From an uncultured Collinsella sp. (GTDB taxonomy: Bacteria; Actinomycetota; Coriobacteriia; Coriobacteriales; Coriobacteriaceae): a stretch of 28,529 bases of DNA. Position numbers and translations under genes: made by a program. The DNA lies in NCBI GenBank assembly GCA_900542235.1, contig UQNB01000023.1, positions 1 through 28,529 of the forward strand. The letters run 5' to 3'. Shown here piece after piece: positions 16,498 through 25,176 of the stretch; the first letter of the stretch is position 1; every line of letters starts with the position of its first letter. The notes under the pieces are model-generated. The model worked only from the letters and a program-made list of their open reading frames with translations, made no database searches and was not told where the DNA came from.

Positions 16498-17184
16498 ATG
16501 ATCGTCGCCATCGACGGCCCCGCCGGTTCCGGCAAGTCCACCATCGCCAAGGAGATTGCCCGCCAGCTGGGCTTTAACAAGCTCGACACGGGCGCCATGT
16601 ATCGCGCCGTCACCTTCGCCGCGCTCGACCGCGGCATCGACCTGGACGATGAGGCGGCCATTGACACCCTCGCCGAGCAAATCGAGATCCGCTTTACCAA
16701 CGGCACCGGCGAGGACACGCGCCTGACCATCGACGGCAAGGACGCATCGGCCGCCATTCGCACCCCGCAGGTCGACGCCAACGTGTCCAAGGTCTCGGCC
16801 TACCCGGGCGTGCGCGCCGCCATGCTCATCCACCAGCGCCGCGCCGCCGAGGACCGCGATATCGTCGCCGAGGGTCGCGACATCGGAACCGTCGTGTTCC
16901 CCAACGCACAGGTCAAGGTCTTCCTGACCGCCGACCCGCGCGAGCGTGCCCGTCGCCGTGTGCTGCAGCGCCACCAAAACGACGCCCAGCCGCTCACCGA
17001 AGAGCAGCTTGAGGCCGAGGTCGACGAGACCCTCGACGCCCTCAAGCAGCGCGATAAGCTCGACAGCAGCCGCGAGGTCGCGCCGCTCGTTCCCGCCGAG
17101 GACGCGGTACATGTCGACTCCACCGCCCACACCATCGACGAGGTCGTCTCGATCATCGAGGACCTCATCAACCAAAGGAGGTAG
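16498..17184 (+). CDS. cmk: Cytidylate kinase
   Basis: Phosphorylates CMP and dCMP with ATP, feeding nucleotide and phospholipid (CDP-) pathways. The product is 228 residues, normal size. The P-loop GPAGSGKST lies at 7-15, LDTGAMYRAVTFAAL is the nucleotide-binding segment, and VAEGRDIGTVVFPNA and DPRERARRRVLQR (lid arginines) are classical. ATG 16498 has GAAAGGAAG upstream. The 3' end carries AAAGGAGG, which serves the following plsC-like gene 3 nt on. The order cmk-plsC-ispH is a well-known cluster in Gram-positive bacteria. Confidence 0.96.
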   Translation: MIVAIDGPAGSGKSTIAKEIARQLGFNKLDTGAMYRAVTFAALDRGIDLDDEAAIDTLAEQIEIRFTNGTGEDTRLTIDGKDASAAIRTPQVDANVSKVSAYPGVRAAMLIHQRRAAEDRDIVAEGRDIGTVVFPNAQVKVFLTADPRERARRRVLQRHQNDAQPLTEEQLEAEVDETLDALKQRDKLDSSREVAPLVPAEDAVHVDSTAHTIDEVVSIIEDLINQRR

Positions 17185-17187
17185 CCC

Positions 17188-17916
17188 ATGCGCCTGTTTA
17201 AGCAGACGCCCGAGGATTACTACAACGCCCCCTACGCCGAGTTCCCGGCGCTCATCCGCGGCACCGTCGCCGTGGTCATGGGCATCCTGTGGGTCTTCTC
17301 CAAGCTCATGTGGCGTTGGAAGGTCGAGGACAGCGACCTGCTGTTTGAGCGCCAGGAAGGCCGCGGCAGCGTGGTCATCTGCAACCACACATCGATGGCC
17401 GAGCTCCTAGCTGTGGAGACGGCGCTGTTCTTTGGCGGCCGCCGCATTCGCCCCATTTTTAAGTCCGAGTTTGCGAAGAGCAAGATCGTGCGCTGGGCCT
17501 TTAGCCGCGTGGGCGGCATTCCCGTCGAGCGCGGCACCGCCGACATGAAGTGCCTGCGTGCCGCCCAGCATGCGCTGCAGCGCGGTGAGGACGTCCTGAT
17601 CTTCCCCGAGGGTACGCGCATCCGCTCGCGCGAGATCAAGCCCGAAGTCCACGGCGGCTTTGCGCTCATCGCCCAGATGGGTAAGGCACCCGTCAACCCG
17701 CTCGCCATCTGCGGCTGGTCCGATATTACGCCTGCGGGCAAAAAGATCATGCGCCCCAAAAAGTGCTGGATCCGCGCCGGCAAGTTAATTTCGCTTTCCG
17801 ACGCGCCTGTCGAGCTCAAGCGCAAGGAGCGCCTAGCCTGGTTTGAGTCCGAAGCCATGAGTCGCGTCTACGCCATGCGTGATGACCTGTGCGCCGAGCA
17901 CCCGGGCAGGTTCTAG
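17188..17916 (+). CDS. plsC: 1-acyl-sn-glycerol-3-phosphate acyltransferase family (PlsC-like)
   Basis: Acyltransferase that would acylate lysophosphatidate to phosphatidate at the membrane. The product is 242 residues. An N-terminal hydrophobic segment (about 22-41) anchors it. Block I is NHTSMAE, so the usual HX4D is HX4E here. Block II is GGIPVERG, block III is FPEGTRIRSRE, and block IV is PVNPLAI. The Asp-to-Glu change in the catalytic dyad is worth noting but keeps the charge. ATG 17188 uses the AAAGGAGG in the end of cmk. It fits with plsY and gpsA further down, which make the earlier intermediates, though the exact acyl acceptor is not proven. Confidence 0.85.
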   Translation: MRLFKQTPEDYYNAPYAEFPALIRGTVAVVMGILWVFSKLMWRWKVEDSDLLFERQEGRGSVVICNHTSMAELLAVETALFFGGRRIRPIFKSEFAKSKIVRWAFSRVGGIPVERGTADMKCLRAAQHALQRGEDVLIFPEGTRIRSREIKPEVHGGFALIAQMGKAPVNPLAICGWSDITPAGKKIMRPKKCWIRAGKLISLSDAPVELKRKERLAWFESEAMSRVYAMRDDLCAEHPGRF

Positions 17917-17918
17917 CC

Positions 17919-18818
17919 ATGGACGAGGAAGTCATGAACACCGCCGAGGCTGTGCCCGGCAAGGCAGACGCCCCCACTATCGAAATCGCTGCCCACGCCG
18001 GCACCTGCTACGGCGTACAGCGTGCGCTCGATATGGCGCTGGCCGCTGCGCCGCAGGCAGGGGAGTGCACTCAGGTCCATACCTTGGGTCCGCTCATCCA
18101 TAACCCGATCGTGGTACGCGAGCTCGCCGAGGCAGGCGTCGGTCTGGCCGACACCTTGGACGACGCCACGTCGGGCACTGTGATCATCCGCGCCCACGGC
18201 GTGGTGCCGCAGGTCATTGATGCCGCTCGCGAGCGTGGCCTTAACGTCGTCGACGCCACCTGCCCCTACGTGAAGAAGGTCCACGTGGCGGCCGAGCGCC
18301 TGGTGCGCGAGGGCTACCGCGTGATCGTCGTGGGCGAGCCGGGCCACCCCGAAGTCGAGGGCATCCTGGGCCACGCCGGCGATGACGCGCAGGTCGTGAG
18401 CTGCGCTGCCGATGCGGACGCGCTGTCGCTCAAGGGTAAAGTGGGCTTGGTTGTGCAGACCACCCAGACTGCGCAGAACTTGGCCGAGGTCGTGGCTGCT
18501 ATCACCCCGCGCGTGCAGGAGCTGCGCGTGATCAACACCATCTGCGCCGCCACGAGTGAGCGTCAACAGGCAGCAGCCACACTTGCCAACCGCTGCGACT
18601 GCATGGTCATCGTGGGCGGCAAGAACTCGGGCAACACCCGCCGCCTGGCGCAGATTTGCGCAGACGCCTGCGAGCGCACGTATCACATCGAGGAAGCTTC
18701 TGAGCTCCAAGCCGCGTGGTTTACCGACGCTCACCACATCGGCATCACCGCCGGAGCCTCCACCCCGCAAGAACACATCGAGCGCGCCGTCGAGCGCATC
18801 AAGGAGCTTTGCCGCTAA
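17919..18818 (+). CDS. ispH: 4-hydroxy-3-methylbut-2-enyl diphosphate reductase IspH
   Basis: Last enzyme of the MEP isoprenoid pathway, a [4Fe-4S] enzyme reducing HMBPP to IPP and DMAPP. The three cluster cysteines are C30 (AGTCYGVQRAL), C115 (DATCPYVKKVH) and C209 (NTICAATSERQ). IIRAHGV, GHPEVEGILG, GGKNSGNTRRL and TAGASTP line the active site. The product is 299 residues from ATG 17919, 2 nt after the plsC stop; ATG 17934 (MNTAEAVPGK) with GAGG 5 nt upstream is an equally good start and would not alter the domain. No S1 domain fusion is present, unlike some Clostridia. Confidence 0.96.
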   Translation: MDEEVMNTAEAVPGKADAPTIEIAAHAGTCYGVQRALDMALAAAPQAGECTQVHTLGPLIHNPIVVRELAEAGVGLADTLDDATSGTVIIRAHGVVPQVIDAARERGLNVVDATCPYVKKVHVAAERLVREGYRVIVVGEPGHPEVEGILGHAGDDAQVVSCAADADALSLKGKVGLVVQTTQTAQNLAEVVAAITPRVQELRVINTICAATSERQQAAATLANRCDCMVIVGGKNSGNTRRLAQICADACERTYHIEEASELQAAWFTDAHHIGITAGASTPQEHIERAVERIKELCR

Positions 18819-18820
18819 CC

Positions 18821-20263
18821 ATGGACCAGACCGTACCCGCATACGCCGCCGAGGTGGCCGATTACGGGCGCAGCCGCGACCCCGAGCCGGGTGAGGGCGC
18901 GCTCGTAAAGAACGTGCGTCCCGAATCGCCCGCGTGGGATGTGGGTATCGAGCCGGGCATGCGCGTGCTCACGGTCAACGGTGAGGCGCTCACCGACATG
19001 ATCGTGTGGCTCTGGGAGGCCGACGATGATACCGTCGACCTCGAGGTTTTCGACCCGCGCGACGGCACCGTCACCCCCGTCGAGCTCGACCGCTTTCCCG
19101 GCGAGGATTGGGGTTTGGAGTTCGATGGCCCCATCTTCGACGGCATGCGTACCTGCGTCAACGCCTGCGTGTTCTGCTTTATGACCATGCTCCCCAAGGG
19201 CGGCCGCTCCACGCTCTATATTCGCGACGACGACTATCGCCTAAGCTTTTTGCAAGGCAACTTTGTCACGCTTACGAACCTCACCGACGAGGACGTGCAA
19301 AACGTCATCCAGCGCAACATGAGTCCCATGAACGTGTCGGTCCACGCTGTGAGCCCCGACGTCCGCCGTCGTATGATGGGCCGTAACGCCCAGCGAGGCA
19401 TGGACGTACTCGAGACCATCATGGCCGCCGGCATCGAGATTCACGCGCAGATCGTGTTGTGCCCCGGCATGAACGACGGCGAGGAGCTGGAAAAGACCCT
19501 GCGCTTTTGCGAGGAGCACGAGCAAATCACAAGCCTGGGCATTGTGCCGCTCGGTTTTACCAAACACCAAAACCGCTTTAGCTGGTCATACAGCGACAAG
19601 CCCGAACTGGCGCGCGAGACCATTGCCATGATCCGACCGTTCCAGGACCGCGCCTATGAGCGCTTTGGCCGCCACACCTTCCAGATGAGCGACGAGTTCT
19701 ATCTGGACGCCGGCATCGATCCTCCAGAGGCAGACTTTTACGACGGTTACCCGCAGTACTACGACGGCATCGGCATGATCCGCTCGTATCTAGACGAGAC
19801 CGACGACGTGCTTGCCGCCTATACCGAGCGTCTGGCCCGCGTCCGCGAGGCCATCGCCGCCCGCAGCCAGCATCTGCTGTGCCTCTCGGGCGCCAGCGCA
19901 CGCGACACGGTGGCCCGCTTTGTGGAGTCGCCCCAGGGACTCGCCGGCACTGTCACGGCCATCAAGAACCGCTACTTTGGCGGCAACGTGGACGTGACCG
20001 GCCTCATCGTCGCGTGTGACATCTTGGAGCAGCTGCCCCAAGATCTGTCGGGGGTTATGCTCTTTGTGCCTAAGCTCATGTTCAACGCTGACGGCATGAC
20101 GCTTGACGAGTATCATCGTGACGATTTACTCGCAAGCCTTACCAGTCGCGGCGCCGAGGTTCATGTGGTGTCAACCATGCCGCATGAGCTGCTCGATACC
20201 CTGGAGCATATCCTTGGCATTGTGCCTGCCGACTCTAACACTTCCACTGAACCTACCCATTAA
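18821..20263 (+). CDS. DUF512-family radical SAM protein with N-terminal PDZ-like domain
   Basis: 480 residues from ATG 18821, 2 nt after ispH. The N-terminus (about 25-85) is a PDZ-like fold (VKNVRPESPAWDVGIEPGMRVLTVNGEAL). It is followed by CVNACVFCF with C112, C116 and C119, the CX3CX2C motif that binds the SAM [4Fe-4S] cluster. The C-terminal half is the DUF512 region (RFSWSYSDKPEL, SGASARDTVARF, VTGLIVACDILEQL, PKLMF). The family usually lies directly before der in Gram-positive bacteria, as here, but its reaction has not been established as far as I know. The start has no strong SD, so translation may be coupled to ispH. Confidence 0.92.
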   Translation: MDQTVPAYAAEVADYGRSRDPEPGEGALVKNVRPESPAWDVGIEPGMRVLTVNGEALTDMIVWLWEADDDTVDLEVFDPRDGTVTPVELDRFPGEDWGLEFDGPIFDGMRTCVNACVFCFMTMLPKGGRSTLYIRDDDYRLSFLQGNFVTLTNLTDEDVQNVIQRNMSPMNVSVHAVSPDVRRRMMGRNAQRGMDVLETIMAAGIEIHAQIVLCPGMNDGEELEKTLRFCEEHEQITSLGIVPLGFTKHQNRFSWSYSDKPELARETIAMIRPFQDRAYERFGRHTFQMSDEFYLDAGIDPPEADFYDGYPQYYDGIGMIRSYLDETDDVLAAYTERLARVREAIAARSQHLLCLSGASARDTVARFVESPQGLAGTVTAIKNRYFGGNVDVTGLIVACDILEQLPQDLSGVMLFVPKLMFNADGMTLDEYHRDDLLASLTSRGAEVHVVSTMPHELLDTLEHILGIVPADSNTSTEPTH

Positions 20264-20273
20264 AGGAGAGCAG

Positions 20274-21608
20274 ATGAAACCTATCGTCGCCGTCGTCGGA
20301 CGCCCCAACGTGGGCAAATCCACGCTCGTTAACCGCCTGGCCCAGACCTCGGACGCCATCGTCCACGAGTCTCGCGGCGTCACGCGCGACCGCTCGTATC
20401 ACACGGCCGATTGGAACGGCCGCGAGTTCACCATCGTCGACACGGGCGGTATCGAGCCGCTCAAGAGCGACGACGTCTTTGCCACGTCCATCCGCGACCA
20501 GGCGCTCGCTGCCGCCGAGGAAGCCGCAGTCATCCTGTTTGTAGTCGATGGCCGCACCGGCGTCACCGAAGAGGACGAGTCGGTCGCCCGCATGCTCAAG
20601 CGCTGCGACAAGCCGGTCTTTCTGCTGGTGAACAAGCTCGACAACCCCGATCGCGAAAACGACAGCATCTGGGAGTTCTATTCGCTCGGTATCGGCGAGC
20701 CCACGCCGCTCTCGGCCCTGCATGGCCATGGCACGGGCGACCTGCTCGACGATATCGTGGCCCTGCTTCCCGAGGAAGAAGACGAGGTCGCCGATGAGTT
20801 CCCCGACGCGCTGAACGTGGCCATCATCGGCCGCCCCAACGCCGGCAAGTCGTCGCTGTTCAACCGCATCCTGGGCGCCGACCGCTCCATCGTCTCGAAC
20901 ATCGCCGGCACAACGCGCGACGCCATCGACACGGTCGTCGAGCGTAACGGCAAGCACTACCGCATGGTCGACACCGCGGGCATTCGCAAGAAGAGCACCG
21001 TGTACGAGAACATCGAGTACTACTCCATGGTCCGCGGCCTGCGCGCCATCGACCGCGCCGACGTGGCGCTGCTCGTCGTCGACGCCTCCGTGGGCGTTAC
21101 CGAGCAGGACCAGAAGGTCATGGGTCTTGCCATCGAGCGCGGCTGCGCCATCGTTGTGCTGCTCAACAAGTGGGATCTGCTCGACGACGACCGTAAGCGC
21201 GAGGCCTGCATGGAGACCATCGACCGCCGTCTGGGCGTCATGGCTCCCTGGGCCCAGTACCTGCGCATCTCTGCTCTCACCGGCCGCAGCGTCGAGAAGA
21301 TCTGGGCGATGGTAGACGCCGCCGAAAAGACGCGCTCGCAGAAGATTAGCACCTCGCGCCTCAACGCGTTCCTCACCGACCTGCGCGAGTTCGGTCATAC
21401 CGTGGTGGACGGCAAGCGCCGCCTGCGCATGCACTACGTGACCCAGACGGGCGTCAACCCGCCGACGTTCACGTTCTTCGTCAACCACAGTGACCTGGTC
21501 AACGACACCTACCAGCGCTACGTGGAGAACCGCATGCGCTCGACCTTCGACTTTGCCGGCACGCCCATTCGACTCTTCTTTAGGAAGAAGGAGCAAAAGG
21601 ATGCATAA
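20274..21608 (+). CDS. der: Ribosome biogenesis GTPase Der (EngA)
   Basis: Double-domain GTPase needed for 50S subunit assembly. The product is 444 residues. G domain 1 has GRPNVGKSTLVNRL (9-22), DTGG and NKLD. G domain 2 has GRPNAGKSSLFNRI, DTAGIRKKS and NKWD. A C-terminal KH-like domain (about 350-440) ends the protein. ATG 20274 has AAAGGAGAGCAG upstream; longer in-frame starts would run into the radical SAM gene and add unrelated sequence. The stop overlaps the plsY start by 8 nt. Confidence 0.97.
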   Translation: MKPIVAVVGRPNVGKSTLVNRLAQTSDAIVHESRGVTRDRSYHTADWNGREFTIVDTGGIEPLKSDDVFATSIRDQALAAAEEAAVILFVVDGRTGVTEEDESVARMLKRCDKPVFLLVNKLDNPDRENDSIWEFYSLGIGEPTPLSALHGHGTGDLLDDIVALLPEEEDEVADEFPDALNVAIIGRPNAGKSSLFNRILGADRSIVSNIAGTTRDAIDTVVERNGKHYRMVDTAGIRKKSTVYENIEYYSMVRGLRAIDRADVALLVVDASVGVTEQDQKVMGLAIERGCAIVVLLNKWDLLDDDRKREACMETIDRRLGVMAPWAQYLRISALTGRSVEKIWAMVDAAEKTRSQKISTSRLNAFLTDLREFGHTVVDGKRRLRMHYVTQTGVNPPTFTFFVNHSDLVNDTYQRYVENRMRSTFDFAGTPIRLFFRKKEQKDA

Positions 21609-22284
21609 TCCGATTCTGCTGACCGCCATCTGCGCCGTGGTCTCGTTCTTTATCGGAGCGATTCCGTTTGGCCTGATCTTGGGCCGCGTGTTTAACCACA
21701 CCGACATTCGCAAGGCGGGCTCCGGTAACATCGGCACCACCAACGCCCTGCGCGTAGCCGGCCCCAAGGTGGCCGCGCTCACGCTGCTGCTCGACTGCCT
21801 TAAGGGCGCCATCTGCGTTGTCATCGCCCGTCCGTTCATCGCGAGCGTGGGCTATGGATTTCCGCCGAACATCATGGCGCCCGGAGCCCCCGGCGACTGG
21901 ATGCTCGGTGTCATTTGCCTGGCAGCCGTGTGGGGCCATATCTTCTCGCCCTATCTCAACTTCCACGGCGGCAAGGGTATCGCAGTTGGTCTGGGTGTCA
22001 TCCTCGCCTGGTACTGGCCTATTGGCCTGTCGCTGCTGGGCATGTTTATCGTAGCCGTCGCCATCACCAAGTATGTGTCAGTGGGTTCGCTTGCCGCGGC
22101 CATCGGACTTCCTATCGCTGCTTGCGCGGTCTTTCCGTACAGCAGCCTGGGCCTCAAGTTCTGCATGGCGATGATCGGCATCACCGTGGTGTGGGCCCAT
22201 CGCTCGAATATCCAAAAGCTCATGGCCGGTAAGGAGTCCAAGCTCTCGTTTACCAAGCGCGTCACCGAGCCCGACGATAAGTAG
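21601..22284 (+). CDS. plsY: Glycerol-3-phosphate acyltransferase PlsY
   Basis: Membrane enzyme using acyl-phosphate to acylate glycerol-3-phosphate at sn-1, the first step of phospholipid synthesis. The product is 227 residues with about five membrane helices. GSGNIGTTNALR is the first conserved active-site loop, and FHGGKGIAVGLG the phosphate-binding second loop. The short basic C-terminal tail is expected on the inner side. The start ATG 21601 lies inside the der 3' end (8-nt overlap) and uses AAGAAGGAG there, so translation is coupled. GpsA just downstream supplies its substrate. Confidence 0.96.
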   Translation: MHNPILLTAICAVVSFFIGAIPFGLILGRVFNHTDIRKAGSGNIGTTNALRVAGPKVAALTLLLDCLKGAICVVIARPFIASVGYGFPPNIMAPGAPGDWMLGVICLAAVWGHIFSPYLNFHGGKGIAVGLGVILAWYWPIGLSLLGMFIVAVAITKYVSVGSLAAAIGLPIAACAVFPYSSLGLKFCMAMIGITVVWAHRSNIQKLMAGKESKLSFTKRVTEPDDK

Positions 22285-22293
22285 GAGAGAGTC

Positions 22294-23301
22294 ATGAATG
22301 TTGCGCTGATTGGCTCCGGCTCCTGGGGAACCGCCGTCGCCGGCCTCGCCGCCGAGCGAGCCGAGCGCGTGACCATGTGGGCCCATAGCGAGCAGACGGC
22401 CACCGGCATCAATGCCGAGCACCGCAATCCCCGGTATCTGGTGGACTACGAGCTGCCCGGCAACGTTGTCGCCGCCACGGACCTGTCGCAGGCGCTCGAC
22501 GGCGCCGAGGCCATCATCTTTGCCGTGCCCTCCACGCACCTGCGCAGCGTATGCCATCAGGCAGCACCCTTCATCGCCGCCGACACCCCGGCACTCTGCC
22601 TCACCAAGGGTATTGAGCCCGAATCCGGCCTGCTTATGAGTGAGGTAATCGCCAGTGAGATCGGCAACGAGTCGCGTGTCGCGGCGCTCTCGGGCCCCAA
22701 CCATGCCGAGGAGATCTGCCGCGGCGGGCTTTCTGCCGCCGTCATCGCCAGCAATGATCCACAGGTAGGGGAGACCTTTAAGGACCTGCTCCTATCCACG
22801 GCCTTCCGCATCTACCTGTCGCAGGACATGACCGGCGTCGAGGTTTGCGGCGCCATGAAAAATGTCATCGCCATCGTGTGCGGCATTTCCGCCGGTTCTG
22901 GTGCGGGCGACAACACGCTTGCCCTTATCATGACGCGCGGCCTGGCCGAGATCAGCCGTCTGGTGCACGCCCGCGGCGGTCAAGCCATGACCTGCATGGG
23001 TCTTGCCGGCATGGGTGACCTCATTGCCACCTGCACCTCCGAGCATTCGCGCAACCGCACCTTTGGCTACGAGTTTGCCCACGGCATCTCGCTCGACGAG
23101 TACCAGGCACGTACGCATATGGTGGTCGAGGGCGCCGTCGCGGCCCGCAGCGTCAGTGAGCTTGCCCGTTCACTGGGCGTAGACATTCCGCTCACCTTTG
23201 CCGTGGAGCAAACGCTCTACAACGGTGTTACTTTGGATAGGGCGCTCGAGATTCTCACAGATCGCGTCCCTTCTCAAGAGTTCTACGGACTCACCGACTA
23301 G
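22294..23301 (+). CDS. gpsA: NAD(P)-dependent glycerol-3-phosphate dehydrogenase GpsA
   Basis: Reduces dihydroxyacetone phosphate to glycerol-3-phosphate for phospholipid synthesis. The product is 335 residues. The Rossmann loop GSGSWGTAVA lies at 7-16, with K105 in LCLTKGIE and K189 in AMKNVIAIVCGISAG as the conserved lysines. SGPNHAEEICRG and GLAGMGDLIATCTS are family motifs. ATG 22294 has TAGGAGAGAG. It is 9 nt after plsY, forming the der-plsY-gpsA order seen in many Gram-positive genomes. Confidence 0.97.
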   Translation: MNVALIGSGSWGTAVAGLAAERAERVTMWAHSEQTATGINAEHRNPRYLVDYELPGNVVAATDLSQALDGAEAIIFAVPSTHLRSVCHQAAPFIAADTPALCLTKGIEPESGLLMSEVIASEIGNESRVAALSGPNHAEEICRGGLSAAVIASNDPQVGETFKDLLLSTAFRIYLSQDMTGVEVCGAMKNVIAIVCGISAGSGAGDNTLALIMTRGLAEISRLVHARGGQAMTCMGLAGMGDLIATCTSEHSRNRTFGYEFAHGISLDEYQARTHMVVEGAVAARSVSELARSLGVDIPLTFAVEQTLYNGVTLDRALEILTDRVPSQEFYGLTD

Positions 23302-23319
23302 CGCAGAAAGGCTTCTACC

Positions 23320-23991
23320 ATGGGTTCCATCAAAATCGCTCCGTCTGTCCTTTCGGCCGACATGGCCAACCTCAAGGGCGAACTCGACAAGATCGCCGGT
23401 GCCGACTACGTGCACTTCGACGTTATGGACGGTCACTTTACCGGCAACCTCACCTTTGGCGTTGACATCCTTAAGGCCGTCAAGCGCTCCACCGATGTAC
23501 CGGTCGACGCGCACCTCATGGTGACGAACCCCGACGAGACGGTCGATTGGTACGCCGACGCCGGTGCCGACATGATCACCGTGCACTACGAGGCTTCCAC
23601 GCACCTGCACCGCACGCTCACGCATCTGCAGCAGCGCGGCGTCAAGGCCGGCGTGGTGCTCAACCCCGCCACCCCCGTGTGCGTGCTCGAGAGCATCATC
23701 GACGTCGTCGATATGGTGCTGCTCATGAGCGTGAACCCGGGCTTTGGCGGCCAGAGCTTTATCCCGGGCACCATCGCAAAGCTTCACGAGCTCAAGGCCA
23801 TGTGCGAGCGCCACGGCGTGTCGCCCCTGATCGAGGTCGACGGCGGTATCTCTTCCAAGAACATCGCCGAGGTCGTCAAGGCCGGCGCCAACGTGCTCGT
23901 GGCCGGCTCCGCCGTATTTAAGTCCGAAGATCCCGCTGCCGAGGTTGCGCTGCTGCAGAAGCTGGGCAACGAGGCCGCACAGGAGGCATAA
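23320..23991 (+). CDS. rpe: Ribulose-phosphate 3-epimerase
   Basis: TIM-barrel metal enzyme that interconverts ribulose-5-phosphate and xylulose-5-phosphate in the pentose phosphate pathway. The product is 223 residues. It has IAPSVLSADMANL near the N-terminus, HFDVMDGHF and VDAHLMV (metal and base ligands), MSVNPGFGGQSFI, and EVDGGISSKNI with the second catalytic Asp. GTTVLVAGS-like phosphate binding appears as ANVLVAGSAVF. Start ATG 23320 has GAAAGG upstream. The last codons contain AGGAGG, which serves the next gene. Confidence 0.96.
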   Translation: MGSIKIAPSVLSADMANLKGELDKIAGADYVHFDVMDGHFTGNLTFGVDILKAVKRSTDVPVDAHLMVTNPDETVDWYADAGADMITVHYEASTHLHRTLTHLQQRGVKAGVVLNPATPVCVLESIIDVVDMVLLMSVNPGFGGQSFIPGTIAKLHELKAMCERHGVSPLIEVDGGISSKNIAEVVKAGANVLVAGSAVFKSEDPAAEVALLQKLGNEAAQEA

Positions 23992-23997
23992 ACCCTT

Positions 23998-25176
23998 ATG
24001 ACCGCAGGCCAAAACCGCATACCCGTGAATCTTGACTATGCCGCCTCGACGCCAATGCGCGCCGAGGCGCTCCTTGCGCAGCGCGAGTACGACGACAGCG
24101 AGCTTGCCGGCGTCAACCCCAACTCGCTGCATTCGCTCGGCCGCAAGGCTGCCGCGCGTCTGGAGGTTGCACGTCGCGAGATCGCCCGCAGCTTTGGCGC
24201 GCACGTCCGCCCGTCCGAGATTGTACTGACCAACGGCGGCACCGAAGCCAACCAGCTGGCGCTGCTCGGTCTTGCCGAGGGCGCTCGTCAGCGCGATCGC
24301 AAGCGCGGTCGCGTAATCGTTTCGGCCATCGAGCACGATTCGATTCTGGACAACCTGCCGCTGCTGCGTGCCGCCGGCTTTACCGTCGACCTGGTGCAGC
24401 CCTGCCGCGCGGGCTACGTTGAGCCTGCCACGCTTGTCGAGCTGCTAGGCGACGACGTGGCGCTCGTGAGCATTATGGTCGCCAACAACGAAACCGGCGT
24501 GGTGCAGCCCATCCGCGAGCTTGCCGCAGCTGCGCACACCGCAGGTGCCCTGTTCCACACCGATGCCATCCAGGGCTACTTGCATATTCCACTCGATGTC
24601 ACCGAGCTGGGCGTCGACGCCATGTCCGTCGCAGCCCACAAGATTGGCGGTCCCGTGGCATCTGGCGCACTCTACCTTAAGAGCCGCACGCCGCTGCGCC
24701 CGCGCATCTTCGGCGGCGGACAGGAGGCCGGTCGTCGTGCCGGCACGCAAGACCTGCGCACGCAGCTCGCCTTTGCCGCTGCCGCCTCGTCTCTGACGCC
24801 CCATGTGGCTCAGGAGCGCGCGAAGCTGCAAGCCCTTTCCGACAAGCTCTACGCCACGCTTACGGCCCATCCGCGCATTCACGCCACCATGGGTGACTAC
24901 GCGCAAGCCGACCGTCTGCCCGGCATGTTATCGATCTACATTGACGGCATGGACTCAGAGGAACTCATCATCAAGCTCGACGCCGCCGGCTTTGAGGTTT
25001 CGGCCGGCTCGGCGTGCTCGAGCGGCAGCATGGACCCGAGCCATGTGCTCAGCGCCATGGGCATTGGTCGCGAGCAGGCACTAGGTGCACTGCGCATTTC
25101 CTTTGACGACCGCGTGAATCCGGACGATCTGGACGAGTTTGCCCAGACGCTGCTCTCGATCGCAGGTGCCGCATGA
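23998..25176 (+). CDS. Cysteine desulfurase (NifS/IscS family)
   Basis: PLP enzyme that takes sulfur from cysteine as a persulfide for Fe-S clusters or tRNA thiolation. The product is 392 residues. LDYAASTPM opens the fold, LTNGGTEANQLAL binds PLP, and the Schiff-base lysine is K215 in SVAAHKIGGP. The sulfur-carrying Cys is C340 in SAGSACSSGSMDPSHVL, on a loop of the class I (IscS/NifS) type. No iscU or thiI neighbour is visible, so its acceptor cannot be named. ATG 23998 uses AGGAGG in the rpe 3' end. The stop overlaps the next gene by ATGA. Confidence 0.94.
   Translation: MTAGQNRIPVNLDYAASTPMRAEALLAQREYDDSELAGVNPNSLHSLGRKAAARLEVARREIARSFGAHVRPSEIVLTNGGTEANQLALLGLAEGARQRDRKRGRVIVSAIEHDSILDNLPLLRAAGFTVDLVQPCRAGYVEPATLVELLGDDVALVSIMVANNETGVVQPIRELAAAAHTAGALFHTDAIQGYLHIPLDVTELGVDAMSVAAHKIGGPVASGALYLKSRTPLRPRIFGGGQEAGRRAGTQDLRTQLAFAAAASSLTPHVAQERAKLQALSDKLYATLTAHPRIHATMGDYAQADRLPGMLSIYIDGMDSEELIIKLDAAGFEVSAGSACSSGSMDPSHVLSAMGIGREQALGALRISFDDRVNPDDLDEFAQTLLSIAGAA

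Noticed and set aside
20103..20273. Upstream in-frame extension of der
   Set aside because: It overlaps the radical SAM gene, adds residues foreign to Der, and the ATG at 20274 has a strong SD and begins the G domain.
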